Assembly (NCBI GenBank): GCA_027083665.1
Contig: JALWNV010000366.1
Span: 1-8,666 of the forward strand
Reading direction: 5' to 3'
DNA: 8,666 nt
From: Helicobacteraceae bacterium
Lineage (GTDB): Bacteria > Campylobacterota > Campylobacteria > Campylobacterales > Sulfurimonadaceae
The stretch's first letter is position 1; each line of letters starts with the position of its first letter. The position numbers and the translations under genes were made by a program. The notes beneath the pieces were generated by a model. The model was not told the origin of the DNA, made no database searches, and saw nothing but the letters and a program-made list of their open reading frames with translations. This document shows positions 6,721-8,666 of the stretch, one piece after another.

Positions 6721-8154
6721 ATGAAAAAGATATGTAGATGGGGTATAGCCGGTGCACTGATCCCGGTATTGGCATGGGGCAACTGGACGGAAGTGACGAA
6801 ATTCGTCGAAGGCAGCGGAGACGGGAATCTTTCGGCCGGCTACAGTATGGATTCCGACAATGCTTATCTGGTTGTTGGGGCACCGGATGAAAACGGTAGC
6901 TACGGCCCGCATGATGGAGCGGTTTATATCTACAAAAGAAGCGGTTCGGGAGAATGGGCTCCGCAAAACCGTATCGCGGGATACTACAATGAGTCGCTCG
7001 GGACGGATGTCGCCGTCAGGGATATGGGTTCTGACGGGGTTTATATTGCCGCCGGCGCTCCGGATTTCGAATTCTACAGTCCCAAGACGCATACGACGAT
7101 CTATAGAGACGAGGTGAAAGTCTACAGTATGAATATGGCGGGAGATTTTGTCGCCATGAAAGTATTCAGCGATGCCAACGGAACGGGACTTGGCACCAGT
7201 GTCGATCTTGTCGGCTTTTTGCAAGCAGAGGGTTCGCCTACAAATTCGACAATAGTGGATAAAGGTATCATGGTCGTGGCCGGAGAGCCGTTCAGCAGTG
7301 CGGCAGACGGAAAAGTCGTGACGTATGCGTTCAGTCTGATGGACGGAAACGACAGTAACTGGAAAAGTTTCACCGTCAGCGATCCCGGGCTGATCTACAA
7401 TCACTACGGCCATGCGGTGGCGGTGACTGAAGAACGCAATGGGGCTTTGGAAATGTATGGGAACAATCGTGCGCATCTCGCCGTCGGTGCACCGGATGAA
7501 GATGTGCAAAACGCTGAGGGTAGCCAGACCTATCCCGATAAAGGTGCAGTGTATGTTTACAAGCTCAGCGGTACTTTTTCCGGCGGTTTTTCCTGGACGA
7601 AAGAGGCTCGGCTGACGCAGGATGTGGACGGATATCTTCTGGATGACTTCAAGTATTCGCAGGAGAGCCGTTTCGGTACGTCGGTAGATCTGACCCTGTG
7701 GCACCTTGTTGTGGGGGCATTGAAAAAAAATGTCGTCTCCTCACAGGTGCCGGCACCATACCCCGTAGGCGAAGCGGATCTGTTTTCGCTTCACGATGTT
7801 ACGGCAAACAGCTGGGATCTCAATAGGACTTTTCGTCAGCCGGAAGATCCGAATCTCGGTGGCTCGGAACGGTTCGGGTACTCGGTCGCGATTGATGGGC
7901 TGCGAAGTATAGCTGTCGGTGCACCGGATTTCGGTGACGGCGGGGCGGTATTTGTTTATGGGTTCGATAGGGACAGATCCGACTGGCAGGCAGAGGGCAT
8001 GATCGTCGGCAGATCCGCCGGCGCGCTGGGCACCAGTGTCGAGACCTCTTTCTATAAAATCATTGCCGGCGATCCCGACAACGACAGCGTGAGCGTGTTC
8101 GAGTGGAAAGAGCAGAACATGAATCCGGCACTGCTGATGTACCTGCTGAACTGA
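6721..8154 (+). CDS. Secreted FG-GAP protein, predicted seven-bladed beta-propeller (paralogue 2)
   Basis: This 477-residue protein is a tandem paralogue of the one at 4977-6401, by eye about 60-65% identical and alignable end to end with only small indels. I choose ATG 6721 because AAAGGA (6708-6713) stands 7 nt before it, exactly as in paralogue 1, while the GTG at 6700 precedes that ribosome site. The signal peptide (MKKICRWG, core, PVLA) likely ends after A18. C5 is in the n-region and is not a lipobox. The seven FG-GAP units and the W-led outer strands (GEW, SNW, FSW, NSW, SDW) are kept, as are NHYGHAVAVT and HLAVGAPDED in blade four. Differences cluster in blade loops, for example after AAGAPDFE and LTLWHLVVGA, which suggests a common scaffold with different binding surfaces. 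It has its own promoter with TGCAAC repeats, unlike paralogue 1. The C-terminus NPALLMYLLN is unchanged. Periplasmic or exported location is predicted, function unknown. Confidence 0.85.
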   Translation: MKKICRWGIAGALIPVLAWGNWTEVTKFVEGSGDGNLSAGYSMDSDNAYLVVGAPDENGSYGPHDGAVYIYKRSGSGEWAPQNRIAGYYNESLGTDVAVRDMGSDGVYIAAGAPDFEFYSPKTHTTIYRDEVKVYSMNMAGDFVAMKVFSDANGTGLGTSVDLVGFLQAEGSPTNSTIVDKGIMVVAGEPFSSAADGKVVTYAFSLMDGNDSNWKSFTVSDPGLIYNHYGHAVAVTEERNGALEMYGNNRAHLAVGAPDEDVQNAEGSQTYPDKGAVYVYKLSGTFSGGFSWTKEARLTQDVDGYLLDDFKYSQESRFGTSVDLTLWHLVVGALKKNVVSSQVPAPYPVGEADLFSLHDVTANSWDLNRTFRQPEDPNLGGSERFGYSVAIDGLRSIAVGAPDFGDGGAVFVYGFDRDRSDWQAEGMIVGRSAGALGTSVETSFYKIIAGDPDNDSVSVFEWKEQNMNPALLMYLLN

Positions 8155-8185
8155 AAAGCCTGTTTTCCACGCTCTCTTTTTCTTC

Positions 8186-8208
8186 AAAAAATCACCCTGC
8201 AGGGTGAT
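8186..8208 (-). terminator. Palindrome with T-run on the minus strand (intrinsic terminator)
   Basis: ATCACCCTGCAGGGTGAT (8191-8208) is a perfect 18-bp palindrome (7-bp arms, TGCA centre). On the - strand it is followed by six T, a standard intrinsic terminator. On the + strand it follows the second propeller gene by 36 nt without a T-run, so it could only stabilise the message 3' end. No - strand gene feeding it is visible in the window. Confidence 0.6.
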
Positions 8209-8222
8209 ATTCGGCAAAACGC

Positions 8223-8228
8223 TAGAAT
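8223..8228 (+). promoter_or_regulatory. Possible additional -10 box TAGAAT
   Basis: TAGAAT stands alone about 115 nt before the small FN3-like gene, without a -35 or TG extension. The stretch after it (8237-8257) can form two competing short hairpins: TGGCG/CGCCA and CCGCC/GGCGG. It would give a longer leader than the main promoter at 8289-8321. This is a weak call. Confidence 0.2.
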
Positions 8229-8288
8229 GCCGGGAATGGCGATATCCGCCAGGGCGGTGATGAAGGTGAGCGGGGCGTTAGGCGAAGA

Positions 8289-8321
8289 TGCAACATATCT
8301 GCAACGCCGGCGTGTTATGAT
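8289..8321 (+). promoter_or_regulatory. Promoter with paired TGCAAC direct repeats and extended -10
   Basis: TGCAAC at 8289-8294 and 8300-8305 (11-bp period) is followed after 10 bp by TATGAT (8316-8321) with a TG extension (TGTTATGAT). Over 36 aligned bases, 26 match the promoter at 6634-6669, with repeats and spacing fully kept. The start site would fall near 8328, giving a leader of about 15 nt that contains just the ribosome site AAAGGAGA (8331-8338). Confidence 0.6.
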
Positions 8322-8342
8322 TGTGTATGCAAAGGAGAGAAA

Positions 8343-8564
8343 ATGAAACGAGTGACAGGATTGTTCTGGATATTGAGTACTGCGCTTTTGGCTATCGAAG
8401 CGCCATCGCTGGTGCAAGATAGCAAAGCGGGAACGAACGATACCAATATCTCTATAGAGTGGGGCAGTGTCCCCGATGCGCTTAGGTACAAGATCTATTA
8501 TATCGAAAACACCTCTTCTCAGGTGATGGAGGAGAATGTCCCAAATATAGAAATAGAAAAATAA
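8343..8564 (+). CDS. Short exported protein with partial fibronectin type III-like domain
   Basis: ATG 8343 follows AAAGGAGA by 4-5 nt. The 73-residue product begins with a signal peptide (MKRVTGLFWILSTALLA, cleavage probably after A17). The mature part reads as the first strands of an FN3 domain: APSLVQD, then ISIEWGSVPDALRYKIYY, with the typical W and the Y-x-I-Y-Y strand. It then stops (TAA 8562-8564) before the later strands that complete an FN3 fold of about 85-90 residues. The other two frames downstream do not continue the fold: one closes at once and the other is unlike FN3. It is therefore a natural half-domain, a truncated gene, or a peptide completed by a partner. It shares its promoter type with the second propeller gene. 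Membrane anchor and cysteines are absent. FN3-like modules normally mediate binding, but no function can be assigned. Confidence 0.6.
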   Translation: MKRVTGLFWILSTALLAIEAPSLVQDSKAGTNDTNISIEWGSVPDALRYKIYYIENTSSQVMEENVPNIEIEK

Positions 8565-8607
8565 GCGAAGAGGGGGAGATACAGTAAAATAGGGGAAATA
8601 GAAGCGA

Positions 8608-8647
8608 AAAGCCACACCTGTCACTTTCACCCAACGGGTGCGGCTTT
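8608..8647. repeat. Inverted-repeat element at window end, terminator-like
   Basis: AAAGCC (8608-8613) pairs with GGCTTT (8642-8647) and CACC (8615-8618) with GGTG (8637-8640). The single mismatch (A8614/C8641) becomes a G-U pair on the - strand, giving an 11-bp stem there followed by a short T stretch. Alternative folds compete: CACCC-AAC-GGGTG (8628-8640), and ACTTTCA (8623-8629) with TGAAAGT (8659-8665). It may be a bidirectional terminator or a dispersed palindromic repeat. The window stops within it. Confidence 0.4.
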
Positions 8648-8666
8648 CCCCCAAAGGCTGAAAGTA

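Noticed and set aside
8277..8283. GTTAGGC heptamer resembling the R' end of an integron attC site
   Set aside because: No matching RYYYAAC partner with complementary L arms lies upstream; only AACGC/GCGTT can pair, and the rest of the interval has no attC-like fold. There is no integrase or cassette array.
8184..8654. Minus-strand frame of 156 codons ending in the palindrome at 8191-8208
   Set aside because: It overlaps the + strand gene that has a promoter, a ribosome site and a signal peptide. Its own composition is not protein-like, and its start lies inside the terminal inverted repeat. The terminator orientation is the only support.

Overview
The window reads as a piece of a Gram-negative bacterial chromosome, dominated by cell-envelope and extracellular-matrix functions. 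All convincing genes are on the + strand. T-rich promoters with good or extended -10 boxes and weak -35 boxes, the six-TM HisKA_2 kinase style and the secreted FG-GAP and FN3-like proteins suggest a Campylobacterota sulfur oxidiser, possibly a higher-GC lineage. This placement is an inference from style only; no taxonomic marker gene is present.

Layout. (1) 1-484: C-terminal end of a GT4-type glycosyltransferase, cut by the window edge. (2) 485-922: mostly non-coding, with one plausible 57-residue single-pass membrane protein (657-830) and a promoter. (3) 923-1677: a two-gene MNT/HEPN toxin-antitoxin cassette (MntA-like nucleotidyltransferase and HepT-like RX4HXY RNase) with overlapping frames. 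(4) 1731-4908: three genes joined by 4-nt stop/start overlaps, namely a WbaP-type phosphoglycosyl transferase, a six-TM HisKA_2 sensor kinase and a REC plus winged-helix response regulator. (5) 4977-6401 and 6721-8154: tandem paralogues encoding secreted FG-GAP proteins, each best read as a seven-bladed beta-propeller closed by its own N-terminal strand. (6) 8343-8564: a short exported protein resembling the first half of a fibronectin type III domain, then an inverted-repeat element at the window end.

How it may work together. The glycosyltransferase and the WbaP-like enzyme belong to an exopolysaccharide or O-antigen type cluster. The sensor kinase and regulator are translationally coupled to the enzyme that starts the polymer, so signalling and polymer initiation are probably co-expressed. 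The second propeller gene and the FN3-like gene share a nearly superimposable promoter: two TGCAAC half-sites 11 bp apart, then exactly 10 bp to an extended -10. This is the geometry of OmpR/PhoB-type activator sites, and the regulator next door has that output domain. The working hypothesis, not proven here, is a locus in which one two-component system co-ordinates polysaccharide start-up with secretion of propeller proteins. The first propeller gene has a different promoter without these repeats.
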